Positions 15,078 through 22,506 of a stretch of DNA of 26,183 nt are shown one piece after another. How positions within the stretch are numbered: the stretch's first letter is position 1; the number at the start of each line of letters is the position of its first letter. The notes below the pieces were generated by a model. The model worked only from the letters and a program-made list of their open reading frames with translations, ran no database searches and was not told where the DNA came from. Location of the stretch: NCBI GenBank assembly GCA_004557075.1, contig SFEX01000025.1, positions 1 to 26,183 of the forward strand. Direction: 5' to 3'. The position numbers were made by a program, and so were the translations under genes. This DNA comes from Clostridiales bacterium (lineage in GTDB: Bacteria > Bacillota > Clostridia > Oscillospirales > Oscillospiraceae).

Positions 15078-16469
15078 ATGAACCAGAACAATTCGCTTAC
15101 GATGTTTGAAAAAGAACCCATCGTCAAGCTTATGCTTAAATTTGCGCTGCCCGCCATCGCGTCTATGGTGGTAAACTCCATCTATAATATAGTTGACCAG
15201 ATCTTTATCGGTCAGGGCGTCGGTATCCTCGGCAACGCGGCAACTAACCTTACTTTTCCGCTTGTAACCATTGCTATGGCTATCGGAACCATGATAGCCG
15301 ACGGCTGCGTCGCCTATTTCAGCCTCAAATTGGGTCAGCGCAACTATGACGAAGCTACCCGCACTATGGGTAACGGCATTACCATTTCGCTGCTGGCAGG
15401 TCTGTTCATGGCAGCTTTAATGGAGCTTCTCCTGCAGCCGATTTTGAATCTCTGCGGCGGTAGATCAGTTGATCCCCAGACCTTTGAGTATGCGACGGAA
15501 TACGCAAGGATCACCCTTATCGGCATTCCCTTCGTGTGCGTCAGCATGACTGTAAACAGCATAATCCGCGCCCAGGGCAGCCCTCGATACGCGATGTTTT
15601 CCAATATCGCAGGCTGCATAACAAACATCATCCTCGACGCATGGTTCGTGCTCGGTCTCGAATGGGGCGTCGCAGGCGCTGCATGGGCAACCATCATCGG
15701 CCAAGTGTTAAACTTCATCCTCGCCGTCACATATATTCCCCGGCTCAAGGGCATCCAGTTTAAGCTTGAATACGCAGTGCCTCGCATCAAAACCATATTC
15801 TCCTTCCTGCCCCTCGGTATTTCGAGCTTCTTTACCCAATTTGGCAACACAATCGTTGTTATCTGCATGAATAACCTTATCGTTACCTACGGTGCGGCAA
15901 GCATTTACGGCCCCGATATCCCGCTTGCGGCTCAGGGAATCGTAATGAAGGTCAATTCCATTATCATCAGCGTCATGGTCGGTCTCGGCATCGGAAGTCA
16001 GCCGATCGTGGGCTACAATTACGGAGCAAAAAACTTCAGGCGCGTCAAGGAGACCTACCTCAAGACCATAATTATCGGCTTGGCCGTCGGCGTAGTCGGC
16101 TGGGCGTGCTTCCAGTTTTTCACGCAGCCGATAATCAATTTGTTCGGTCAGGAGAGCGATCTGTACAATCAGTATGCGCTCAAATGCTTCCATATCTTTC
16201 TCGCTGTTATCTTCCTGACCGGCTTCGTGATCCCCTCGGGTATATTCTTCCAGTCGATAGGTAAGCCGACCAAGGCTATGGTCTGTACCCTTACCCGACA
16301 GATTGTCTATTTCCTCCCCTCGGCATTCATCCTCGGTCACATCATGGGTATCGAGGGTCTGCTCTATGCCGGCCCCCTCGGCGACATTCTTGCCGCGATT
16401 ACCGTCGGCATACTTGCCGCAGGCGAGATATGTATTCTAAACCGTGATATAAAACAGCTCGACACTTAA
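15078..16469 (+). CDS. MATE family multidrug exporter
   Basis: The 463-residue protein has about twelve membrane segments in two related halves, as expected for MATE transporters that expel drugs or metabolites by sodium or proton antiport. Typical features are PIVKLMLKFALPAIASMVVN at the N-terminus, NIVDQIFIGQGVG in the first helices and SQPIVGYNYGAKNFRRVK after the midpoint. It resembles the MepA/NorM-like group of Clostridia; the substrate is unknown. The start at ATG 15078 is preferred because AGGTG lies eight bases upstream; an in-frame GTG at 15069 would sit in that site. It is monocistronic, between a consensus promoter and a strong terminator. Confidence 0.92.
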   Translation: MNQNNSLTMFEKEPIVKLMLKFALPAIASMVVNSIYNIVDQIFIGQGVGILGNAATNLTFPLVTIAMAIGTMIADGCVAYFSLKLGQRNYDEATRTMGNGITISLLAGLFMAALMELLLQPILNLCGGRSVDPQTFEYATEYARITLIGIPFVCVSMTVNSIIRAQGSPRYAMFSNIAGCITNIILDAWFVLGLEWGVAGAAWATIIGQVLNFILAVTYIPRLKGIQFKLEYAVPRIKTIFSFLPLGISSFFTQFGNTIVVICMNNLIVTYGAASIYGPDIPLAAQGIVMKVNSIIISVMVGLGIGSQPIVGYNYGAKNFRRVKETYLKTIIIGLAVGVVGWACFQFFTQPIINLFGQESDLYNQYALKCFHIFLAVIFLTGFVIPSGIFFQSIGKPTKAMVCTLTRQIVYFLPSAFILGHIMGIEGLLYAGPLGDILAAITVGILAAGEICILNRDIKQLDT

Positions 16470-16506
16470 AAAAATATGCCGCCCGTTAAAGGCGGCATAT
16501 TTTTTT
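16470..16506. terminator. Bidirectional terminator between MATE and ABC permease genes
   Basis: AAAAATATGCCGCC (16470-16483) pairs perfectly with GGCGGCATATTTTT (16491-16504) around a 7-nt loop, with T residues after it and A residues before it. It begins right at the MATE stop codon and ends 6 nt before the convergent ABC permease stop, so it serves both. Confidence 0.9.
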
Positions 16507-16511
16507 ATATT

Positions 16512-17297
16512 TTAACGTATATCTTTCTTCGTATATTTAAGATAGGCAATCACGATCCCACTGATTCCTATGACTGCGCCGACGGCAAGCTTTGCTCCGT
16601 CCAAATTGCCGCTCGACACGATATCTGCGCCCTCGCAGTAGCCAAACGGCGTTATATACTTCAAAAACTCGGCCGTCTCGGAGATGTTTGCAATCAGGTT
16701 CAGAAAATACATCACTGCGGCAATGCCGAGACCTATGCCCACGCTGCCTCTGTGAAGGAACGCCGAAATGCCAAAGCAAATTCCCGCCAGCTCAAGCTGG
16801 AGCAGATAATAGGCTATATGCAGCAGGCTTATTTCTTTCCAGGGAATTTCCTCGCCAACAGCGGCTATGGAGCCGACAGAAAGGGCATAAATAATGATGT
16901 TCATAGCCGTTATCTGAATCAGTACAGCAATCAGCTTTTCCGTAATTATCCTTGTTCGGCTGACCGGATGAGTCAGCAAAAAGTCCGCTGTTCTCTCCTT
17001 TTCTTCCTTGCTGAGTATCCCTACCGCGCAAAGAGCCGCATAAAACGCACCGCCGAGTCCCAAAACATTGCCGCACTCAACAGCGTAAAACCCGGTGAGC
17101 GTTCCGAAATTTAAACGGTCCATACCGAACGCTGCGGTAAAAGAGCCCATGGAGGCGAATACGTCGTTGACGCTGTCCATCTGTCCCTTCATTTCCGGGA
17201 ACAGGAAAATGCAGACCGAAAGGAGGAACCCAATGGCCGCCGTCCATATCAAAAATGCAGTCCTGCCTTGCCGCAGTTCATGTTTTACAAGCGTCAT
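16512..17297 (-). CDS. ABC-2 type transporter permease
   Basis: The 261-residue protein has about six hydrophobic segments. It opens with the amphipathic HELRQGRTAFLIWTAAIGF, and has the segment EKERTADFLLTHPVSRTRI that is typical of ABC-2 permeases of the bacitracin/lantibiotic/drug export type (ABC2_membrane group). It forms a membrane channel with the ATPase encoded 5 nt upstream. The operon begins with a TetR regulator, suggesting inducible export of an unknown compound, perhaps a toxic one. It is the last gene of the operon and ends at a strong terminator. Confidence 0.87.
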   Translation of the reverse strand: MTLVKHELRQGRTAFLIWTAAIGFLLSVCIFLFPEMKGQMDSVNDVFASMGSFTAAFGMDRLNFGTLTGFYAVECGNVLGLGGAFYAALCAVGILSKEEKERTADFLLTHPVSRTRIITEKLIAVLIQITAMNIIIYALSVGSIAAVGEEIPWKEISLLHIAYYLLQLELAGICFGISAFLHRGSVGIGLGIAAVMYFLNLIANISETAEFLKYITPFGYCEGADIVSSGNLDGAKLAVGAVIGISGIVIAYLKYTKKDIR

Positions 17298-17302
17298 ACC
17301 GG

Positions 17303-18175
17303 TTAACCCTCCTTTTCATAGTAGTGCAGGAATATTTCTTCGAGGTCTGGCTCCGTAACCGTGAGGTCATCCACCTGTCCGGCGGACAGCACACGAAGCA
17401 GGCTGTTCATATCGCCGCTGTATAGAAAGCTGTGCGAATTTTCTGAATCCTTTCTGTCCCGAACGCCGTTAAGGCGCTCTAAATTGACGGTGCCGTGAAC
17501 CGTAATTCGCTTTGCACTTGTCTTGGACAACTCATCCACGCTATTGCACGCGATGATCCGTCCGTCGCGGATGATCGCCGCGCGGGTACAGTTGCGCTGA
17601 ATCTCCGAGAGGACATGGCTGGATAAGAGAATCGCTGCGCCATCCTTGTTTCTCTCCCGCAGAATGTCAAAAAACTCTTTTTGCATCAGCGGGTCAAGTC
17701 CGCCCGTCGGCTCGTCGAGCACCAGCAGCTTCGGCCGATGCTGCAAGGCGCATACTATGGCGACCTTCTTTCTGTTGCCAAATGAAAGCTCATCTATCCT
17801 TCGTGATTCATCAAGCTGCAAGCGCTCGCAGAGCGATTTCGCCTCGGCGGCGCAGTCTGCTTTCCGCAGATCAGTGGAAAGCTTCAACACATCTTTCACT
17901 TTCATGCCCTGATAAAATAACGCCTCAGAGGGCAGGTAGCCTACATCCTGCAAAATGGTTTCTCTTTCTTTGGTGACTTCTTTTCCGAATATCATGGCAC
18001 TGCCGGACGAGGGGGCAATCAGGCCGAGCAGAGTTCGGATCGTTGTGGATTTTCCTGTTCCGTTTGGACCGATGAAGCCGAAGAACTCGCCCTGCCGCAC
18101 CGTCAGGTCAAGATCAATGATTCCTCTTGCCTTCCCGTAGTATTTCGTGAGCTTTGTCGTTTTAATAATTTCCAT
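17303..18175 (-). CDS. ABC transporter ATP-binding protein
   Basis: The roughly 290-residue ATPase powers the adjacent ABC-2 permease. The motifs in order are Walker A GPNGTGKST (about 36-44), a Q-loop region before YLPSEALFY, the signature LSFGNRKKV (about 130-138, a variant of LSGGQ seen in this drug-export subgroup) and Walker B LLVLDEPTGGLDP (about 150-162). The C-terminal extension of about 80 residues is usual for such exporters. Starts at 18184 (GTG), 18181 (ATG) and 18175 (ATG) are all in frame. I prefer 18175, since AGGTG then lies at a workable distance and the protein begins MEIIKTTKLTKYYG. It overlaps or abuts the TetR stop, so translation is probably coupled. Confidence 0.92.
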   Translation of the reverse strand: MEIIKTTKLTKYYGKARGIIDLDLTVRQGEFFGFIGPNGTGKSTTIRTLLGLIAPSSGSAMIFGKEVTKERETILQDVGYLPSEALFYQGMKVKDVLKLSTDLRKADCAAEAKSLCERLQLDESRRIDELSFGNRKKVAIVCALQHRPKLLVLDEPTGGLDPLMQKEFFDILRERNKDGAAILLSSHVLSEIQRNCTRAAIIRDGRIIACNSVDELSKTSAKRITVHGTVNLERLNGVRDRKDSENSHSFLYSGDMNSLLRVLSAGQVDDLTVTEPDLEEIFLHYYEKEG

Positions 18176-18180
18176 ATTCA

Positions 18181-18786
18181 TCACCTAAGATATATACTCT
18201 TCCAGAAATCAATCAGCTTTGAAAAGTCTCTTTCCATTTCTTCAATATCCACATCTCCCCGCTGAACCATCTCCCAAAGATATCCCTCCGAGGCCAAATA
18301 CATGTCGCGGTACATCATCGGAATATCCAATCCGGGGATAAACTGCTCCGGAGACATATTTACCCGTGTCTTATCCGCTTTCAGATTGAAATATCTATGG
18401 TAGCTCTCCTGAACAGCGGTGGAAATGTCCGTGTCCTTTTCGTAAAAAGCCTTTATGGCAAAGCTCGACATATCCGGATAGAGATGCATAATTTCGATCT
18501 TGGCCCTCATCCCCTTTTCCATGCTCTCAAACAGATCATCCATCCCATAGCAGCCGTACTTTGTAAGATACTCGATTGTAGTCTCCGCGCATTTGTCCCA
18601 CAAGAACAGATACAGCTCTTTTTTGTTGCGGAAATAATGAAAGAGCAGGGATTTGCTGATTCCCGCCGCATCCGCTATCTCGCTCACGGGACTGTTTTTA
18701 TAGGAATTTTGTGAAAACACACGATATCCGGCGTTTATTATGGCCTGCTGCTTCTCCTCCGGCAGAGAAAAGAATCTTTCGTTCAT
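18181..18786 (-). CDS. TetR/AcrR family transcriptional regulator
   Basis: This 201-residue regulator has an N-terminal TetR helix-turn-helix (about 28-55: SPVSEIADAAGISKSLLFHY, then FRNKKELY) and a variable ligand-binding C-terminal domain. It is the first gene of an operon with an ABC ATPase and permease, so it most likely represses that operon until the transported compound binds. The start at 18786 is set by GGAGG seven bases upstream; an upstream in-frame start at 18816 would place the code through the putative operator. GACCG/CGGTC-type repeats lie just upstream and are the probable binding sites. The ligand is unknown. Confidence 0.9.
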   Translation of the reverse strand: MNERFFSLPEEKQQAIINAGYRVFSQNSYKNSPVSEIADAAGISKSLLFHYFRNKKELYLFLWDKCAETTIEYLTKYGCYGMDDLFESMEKGMRAKIEIMHLYPDMSSFAIKAFYEKDTDISTAVQESYHRYFNLKADKTRVNMSPEQFIPGLDIPMMYRDMYLASEGYLWEMVQRGDVDIEEMERDFSKLIDFWKSIYLR

Positions 18787-18799
18787 GGCGCAACCTCCG

Positions 18800-18857
18800 T
18801 TAACCGATTCGGTCAACAGTATTCTAAATCCATTGACCGTTTTTGAGAAGACCGTTT
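18800..18857 (-). promoter_or_regulatory. Promoter/operator region of the TetR-ABC operon
   Basis: The inverted repeat ACCGA-T-TCGGT, extended to TTAACCGATTCGGTCAA (18800-18816), lies between the predicted start of transcription and the ribosome binding site. Two direct copies of GACCGTTT (18835-18842 and 18850-18857, 15 bp apart) lie further upstream. A possible -10, TAGAAT, is at 18821-18826 on the minus strand with a weak TTCTCA -35 17 nt away. The shared ACCG core suggests sites for the product of the first gene. Confidence 0.5.
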
Positions 18858-19069
18858 CAGAATAATTATTTGAATATAAGTATTAGCCAATTTTCGTTTT
18901 TTGTACAAATTTTGCAAAAAACTATTTAAATTTGCGCACTTTTCTGCTTTAATATATTCAAATGCAATTTTTTTAACGTTTATATTATTATGTAGAATTT
19001 GCTACAGTTCGGAATGGCTGTATAGAATATAATAGTACCAGAAAATAAAAATCGCAAAGGAGATCAATC

Positions 19070-19804
19070 ATGGAACTTTATAATGCTCTTATAGAAAACA
19101 CCAAGGAAATTCTCTCAAAAGGTAAGGCTAAGGCTTGGGACTACAGGCCCGCAAAAGCATGGCCCGATCTTGGCTCGGCAGAGCTTGTCCTGCAAAGCGA
19201 CGCGGCGTATGAGCTCGGCGCGCTCGGACTCGGCTCTGCAAACTATATCTGCACCACCACAAGCCCTGATCTTGTCAACAAGGATCAGATCCTCCTTTAC
19301 GGCCCCGACCTCAAGGAGATCAAAAAGGACGTTCCTTTCGCCCGTATAGTTCTTCTCCGTATCGGCGCTCTCGAGGGCGAGGATGAGGAAGTCTACCGCG
19401 CACTGAAGGATATTGAGTTCTGCAAATACCATGTTTATCCCGAGGGCTACATGGTGCGTATGTCTCCCGAGAGCCATCGTGAGCAGATCCGCGTTTCAAA
19501 GAAGGCTATCAAGAGAGGCATCAATTTCGAGGCGGTCGGCAATCGCTACATCGAGGCGTACAAGAAGGATGCAAACGTCCTGAATGTCACCGTTATCTTC
19601 GTCACCGATCCCAGCCTTGACTACAAAGCAATGCTTGAGAACGCCAAGAAGGCTGACGCTATCACCGGCACCCTCACCCATATCATGGAGGGTCTTCCCA
19701 CTGACTGTTCCGTGTGCCAGCTCAAGGACATCTGTGACGAGGTTGAGGGCATGAAGGAGCTTCACTTCGGCGTTGGCGACAAGGGCACGAACGATCACCA
19801 CTGA
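19070..19804 (+). CDS. CdhC/AcsB-like protein (acetyl-CoA synthase beta-subunit fragment family)
   Basis: The 244-residue cytoplasmic protein reads like the middle part of the acetyl-CoA synthase/CdhC subunit of the Wood-Ljungdahl pathway. AELVLQSD and LLYGPDLKEI match the segments around VGPDI, RVSKKAIKRGINFEAVGNRY matches RVSKxAxxKGFxLKHIG, and VTVIFVTDP matches VQVTFITDP. Near the C-terminus it has C213, C216 and C222 (CSVCQLKDIC), resembling the start of the A-cluster cysteine set, then KELHFGV. The protein stops before the region that holds the remaining cluster cysteine and the nickel-binding CGC of true synthases. It may bind an iron-sulfur cluster but should not make acetyl-CoA alone. 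A GGAG ribosome binding site precedes the ATG. It stands alone with its own terminator. Homology is recalled, not searched. Confidence 0.65.
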   Translation: MELYNALIENTKEILSKGKAKAWDYRPAKAWPDLGSAELVLQSDAAYELGALGLGSANYICTTTSPDLVNKDQILLYGPDLKEIKKDVPFARIVLLRIGALEGEDEEVYRALKDIEFCKYHVYPEGYMVRMSPESHREQIRVSKKAIKRGINFEAVGNRYIEAYKKDANVLNVTVIFVTDPSLDYKAMLENAKKADAITGTLTHIMEGLPTDCSVCQLKDICDEVEGMKELHFGVGDKGTNDHH

Positions 19805-19830
19805 TATAAACCTCTTCATTAGATAATAAA

Positions 19831-19863
19831 AGAACCGCTTCAAAGAAGCGGTTCCTTTATTTT
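19831..19863. terminator. Bidirectional terminator between CdhC-like and degV genes
   Basis: GAACCGCTTC (19832-19841) and GAAGCGGTTC (19845-19854) form a perfect 10-bp stem with an AAA loop. CTTTATTTTA follows on the plus strand, and the minus strand continues with TTTTATTA. It serves the two convergent genes. Confidence 0.85.
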
Positions 19864-20731
19864 ATCTGCTGCTGCCGATAAAGAACAGCGAGAGCATGCC
19901 GGGGCCGACATGGATGCCGGTGTAAGGCTCATGCATTGAAATAATAAGCTCCTTGGGCGGAGCTATCTCCATGACCATTTCGGCGAGCTTCTGCGCGTCT
20001 TCAAGGCAGTCGCCATGACTTATCGCTATTGTCTGGTTCTGCGCATCGACTACTTTGTCCTTGTACTCCTTTGCTATCGCGGCAATTGCCTTTTTCCTGC
20101 CGCGCAGTTTTGAATATACAACTATCTTGCCCTCTTCGTCGCCGCGCAGCAGAGGCTTTATATTGAGCACCGTGCCCATTACAGCGGCAATTTCCGATAC
20201 CCTGCCGCCGCGGCTCAGGTGCATCAGGTCATCGACCGTGAAATATTCGCACAGACCGGCTCTGTCGGCATTGAGCCTTGCCAGTATCTCATCAAGGCTC
20301 ATCCCCTGCGCTCTGTACTCAGCCGCCCTCATAACGAGCAGGCCAATGCCCAGTCCTGCTCCCATGGAGTCAAATGTCTCTATCCTGCGCTCGGGATATT
20401 TCTCCCTCAGCTCCTCCGCGGCAATGCGCGCGGCGTTATAGGTTCCGCTGATGCCTGATGATATGCTTATATACAGTATATCGCAGCCCTTTTGAAGCGC
20501 TTGTTCAAAATTCACTTCAAAGTCATGGGTATTTGTCATACTCGTGCGCACTACAGCCTTGTTGCGCAGCAGATCATAAAACTCCCGTCCGTCAAATTCC
20601 TCCGGCGTCAAAGGACAGCGAACGATCTTTCCGCCCAGCTCATAGCTGCACGGTATGACGTTTATATCCATCGCCTTAACCTTTTCGCCCGGAATGTTGG
20701 CTGCCGAATCAGTAAATATTTCTAATGACAT
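19862..20731 (-). CDS. DegV family fatty-acid-binding protein
   Basis: DegV proteins bind a single fatty acid; the FakB members present it to the FakA kinase for use in phospholipid synthesis. The 289-residue protein has the N-terminal TDSAAN (7-12), TSMTN (63-67) in place of the common TSQPS, SSGISGTYNAA (91-101) and a typical C-terminal HEPYTGIHVGPG. Length is usual for the family. No fakA-like kinase gene is in the window. The start at 20731 has GGAGG seven bases upstream. It has its own promoter, diverging from the DUF1836 gene. The fatty-acid role is known from the family; preference for a particular lipid cannot be told. Confidence 0.9.
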   Translation of the reverse strand: MSLEIFTDSAANIPGEKVKAMDINVIPCSYELGGKIVRCPLTPEEFDGREFYDLLRNKAVVRTSMTNTHDFEVNFEQALQKGCDILYISISSGISGTYNAARIAAEELREKYPERRIETFDSMGAGLGIGLLVMRAAEYRAQGMSLDEILARLNADRAGLCEYFTVDDLMHLSRGGRVSEIAAVMGTVLNIKPLLRGDEEGKIVVYSKLRGRKKAIAAIAKEYKDKVVDAQNQTIAISHGDCLEDAQKLAEMVMEIAPPKELIISMHEPYTGIHVGPGMLSLFFIGSSR

Positions 20732-20765
20732 TTTGTCACCTCCGACGCATCTAATATCGCATATT

Positions 20766-20794
20766 ATTTTATCGCATTTTTATTATTATGTAAA
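20766..20794 (-). promoter_or_regulatory. Promoter of the degV gene
   Basis: On the minus strand TTTACA (20789-20794) and TAAAAT (20766-20771) are 17 nt apart, about 35 nt before the start codon at 20731. Confidence 0.65.
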
Positions 20795-20833
20795 TACCTT
20801 TTTTCATAAAATAATAAATAATATTAAATATAC

Positions 20834-20863
20834 TTGTATTCAATATTAAAAACGTGCTATAAT
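20834..20863 (+). promoter_or_regulatory. Promoter of the DUF1836 gene
   Basis: TTGTAT (20834-20839) and TATAAT (20858-20863) are 18 nt apart. Transcription should begin near 20870, only about 13 nt before the ATG at 20883. Confidence 0.6.
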
Positions 20864-20882
20864 ACATTAAGAAATTGCTGAA

Positions 20883-21485
20883 ATGGGGTGGCTCGCTATA
20901 TATAACAAAGAAATTATAGAGGCAAAGCTGTACAGATGGGATAAATACATCAAGGCTTTCAGTCTCCCTGCATGGGACGAGCTTCCCGATTTTGACCTGT
21001 ACATGGATCAGGTCATATCGCTCATCGGTCGATTTCTTGATCTTCTGCCCCACGGCGAGGCAAACGAGCCGGTTATAACGCCGAGCACCATAAACAACTA
21101 TGTCCGCATGAAGATTATGCCCGCTCCGGTGAAGAAAAAATACACGCGCATCCATCTTGCATATCTTATCATCATATGTCTGCTCAAGCAGAGCCTCAGC
21201 ATCTCGGTCGTGAGCAGGATCATACCCATGAACATAAGCGAAGACGAGGCTAAGGATATATACAACAGCTTCGTGTGTCACCACCGAAATGTCTCCGTGC
21301 TTTACGCGGATCAGGTGATGCAGTCTTCAGCAGAGATTTTTGACAAAAGCAGCTCCGACGACCTTCCCGTGAAAAATCTTATTTTGGACTCGGCGATATG
21401 CTCGAATCTCAATAAGCTTCTGACCGAAAAGCTCGTCGCGCTTGAGATCAGGCCGGAGCCGGAGGCCGATGAAGGCGAAGAATAA
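20883..21485 (+). CDS. DUF1836 domain protein, MerR-like putative DNA-binding regulator
   Basis: The 200-residue protein contains the DUF1836 pattern: a helical start, then TPSTINNYVRMKIMPAPVKK (about 66-85), which looks like a MerR-type winged helix motif, and YTRIHLAYLIIICLLKQSLS followed by ISVVSRII. Members are thought to be transcription regulators, but few have been studied. No canonical ribosome binding site precedes the ATG; the predicted transcript leader is only about 13 nt, and the only purine-rich sequence (GGGGTGG) lies inside the first codons. No later in-frame ATG, GTG or TTG occurs for about 30 codons, so the start is kept with reservation. It diverges from degV and may regulate it, which is inference only. 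Confidence 0.8.
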   Translation: MGWLAIYNKEIIEAKLYRWDKYIKAFSLPAWDELPDFDLYMDQVISLIGRFLDLLPHGEANEPVITPSTINNYVRMKIMPAPVKKKYTRIHLAYLIIICLLKQSLSISVVSRIIPMNISEDEAKDIYNSFVCHHRNVSVLYADQVMQSSAEIFDKSSSDDLPVKNLILDSAICSNLNKLLTEKLVALEIRPEPEADEGEE

Positions 21486-21497
21486 AGCGGCAGGCGA

Positions 21498-21526
21498 TTG
21501 ACAAAATAGTACGCCTGTGATAACAT
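21498..21526 (+). promoter_or_regulatory. Promoter of the second TetR operon
   Basis: A consensus TTGACA (21498-21503) and TAACAT (21521-21526) are 17 nt apart. The -10 box overlaps the left arm of a long palindrome, so a bound repressor would block RNA polymerase. Confidence 0.8.
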
Positions 21527-21556
21527 AGCAACCGACAGATTGTCGGTTGCTATGTT
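21522..21556. promoter_or_regulatory. Palindromic TetR operator, 16-bp perfect arms
   Basis: The arms 21522-21537 and 21541-21556 are exact complements around a central GAT; the core reads AACCGACA-GAT-TGTCGGTT. It covers the end of the -10 box and the predicted transcription start, about 27 nt before the TetR gene. Position and symmetry are classic for autorepression. In RNA it would also fold to a 16-bp hairpin followed by TATTTATT, so it may in addition end transcription coming from the DUF1836 gene. Confidence 0.8.
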
Positions 21557-21582
21557 TATTTATTAGAGAGGATCTGGGAATA

Positions 21583-22203
21583 ATGCGCGTTGTAAAAGAG
21601 GCCGCTATACGCCGAAACGAGATATTGGACGCGGCCGAGCGTCTTTTTGTGGCAAAGGGCTTTGACGGGACCAGCACGGGCGATATTTTAGCCGAGGTCG
21701 GGATCGCACGCGGAACGCTATATTACCACTTCAAATCCAAGGAAGATATTCTGGACGCCATGATTGAGCGGATCACCGAGGGTCTTATGGAAAAAGCCGC
21801 CGAGATCGTGGGTCATAAAGATGTGCCGGTGCTGCAGCGCCTGACAGAGATGATGCTGGCGCTGAACGTAGACAATGAGATAGGTCACGAGATCATGGAG
21901 CAGGTGCACAAGCCTCAGAACGCTCTGATGCACCAGAAGATGCAGGAGGGGCTGCTAAAGGGTATCACTCCTCTGATAACCGCTCTGCTCGAGGAGGGCA
22001 TCGCTCAGGGGATTTGTCAGACAGACTACCCCGCTGAGGCGGCGGAGATGATGCTGCTGTACTCAAATACGGCTTTCGATGCTCTTTCGGAGGACAGTCG
22101 GAACGAGCGAAAGATCGCAGCCTTCATTTACCATGTGGAGCGTCTGCTGGGTATGCCTCGGGGCAGTATGCGGGAATCTATTCTTGCTATCTTCAGGGCG
22201 TGA
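21583..22203 (+). CDS. TetR/AcrR family transcriptional regulator
   Basis: The 206-residue protein begins with a TetR DNA-binding domain: RRNEILDAAERLFVAKGFDG followed by the helix-turn-helix TSTGDILAEVGIARGTLYYH and FKSKEDIL. The C-terminal domain is helical and of unknown ligand. The start at 21583 follows AGAGGATCTGGGA; an upstream in-frame ATG at 21547 lies within the operator and is unlikely. It is the first gene of a run that includes a small membrane protein, an MFS exporter and a DUF2975-like protein, so it most likely represses itself and efflux until the exported compound is sensed. Confidence 0.92.
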   Translation: MRVVKEAAIRRNEILDAAERLFVAKGFDGTSTGDILAEVGIARGTLYYHFKSKEDILDAMIERITEGLMEKAAEIVGHKDVPVLQRLTEMMLALNVDNEIGHEIMEQVHKPQNALMHQKMQEGLLKGITPLITALLEEGIAQGICQTDYPAEAAEMMLLYSNTAFDALSEDSRNERKIAAFIYHVERLLGMPRGSMRESILAIFRA

Positions 22204-22240
22204 GAGAAGCACACAAATCGGATTTGAAGGAGAGATAATT

Positions 22241-22408
22241 ATGTCAAAAACAATAGTGGCTGTTATTATTATGGTGATAGCTGCGATCGTAGGGTTATTT
22301 ATTGGAGCCGCACTCAATGATATTGTAGGCGGAATGATCCTGATGGTGCTGATTTCGGGCATTGCCTGCATTATTCATGCTATCGAGACTTCAAATAAAA
22401 GTGAGTGA
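22241..22408 (+). CDS. Small two-helix membrane protein (55 residues)
   Basis: This short gene starts at ATG 22241 with AAGGAGAG upstream, 37 nt after the TetR stop. It encodes two hydrophobic segments (about residues 4-23 and 27-46) separated by a short LNDIVGG turn, with a charged tail. I do not recognise a family. Its clear ribosome binding site, membrane character and place in a TetR-efflux operon support a real gene, perhaps an accessory of the exporter or a membrane stress protein. A longer frame open upstream from 22079 overlaps the TetR gene and is an artefact. Confidence 0.7.
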   Translation: MSKTIVAVIIMVIAAIVGLFIGAALNDIVGGMILMVLISGIACIIHAIETSNKSE

Positions 22409-22435
22409 CAAATCCCGGTTTGTCGGGGTCAAAAT

Positions 22436-22463
22436 AGAGGAACCATGCCGTTCCTCTGTTTTT
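22436..22463 (+). terminator. Intrinsic terminator inside the TetR-MFS operon
   Basis: AGAGGAAC (22436-22443) and GTTCCTCT (22450-22457) form an 8-bp stem with a CATGCC loop, followed by GTTTTTA. It lies between the small membrane protein and the MFS gene, so it would reduce or end transcription from the TetR promoter before the exporter. Confidence 0.75.
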
Positions 22464-22476
22464 AGAGCCGTTAATC

Positions 22477-22491
22477 GACCGTTAGACGGTC
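22477..22491. promoter_or_regulatory. Short palindrome before the MFS gene
   Basis: GACCGT-TAG-ACGGTC is perfectly symmetric and sits 15 nt before the MFS start codon, just before the GGAGG. It could be a repressor site or, in RNA, a hairpin near the ribosome binding site. Its ACCG/CGGT core resembles the repeats at 18800-18857 upstream of the other TetR operon. Confidence 0.4.
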
Positions 22492-22506
22492 TATAAGGAG
22501 GAGAAT

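Noticed and set aside
15708..16340. 210-codon minus-strand frame within the MATE gene
   Set aside because: It lies fully inside a well-supported MATE exporter gene and its protein has no plausible domain.
17303..18175. Non-functional ABC ATPase because the signature reads LSFGN instead of LSGGQ
   Set aside because: This signature form is familiar from the ABC-2 drug-exporter subgroup, and both Walker motifs are intact.
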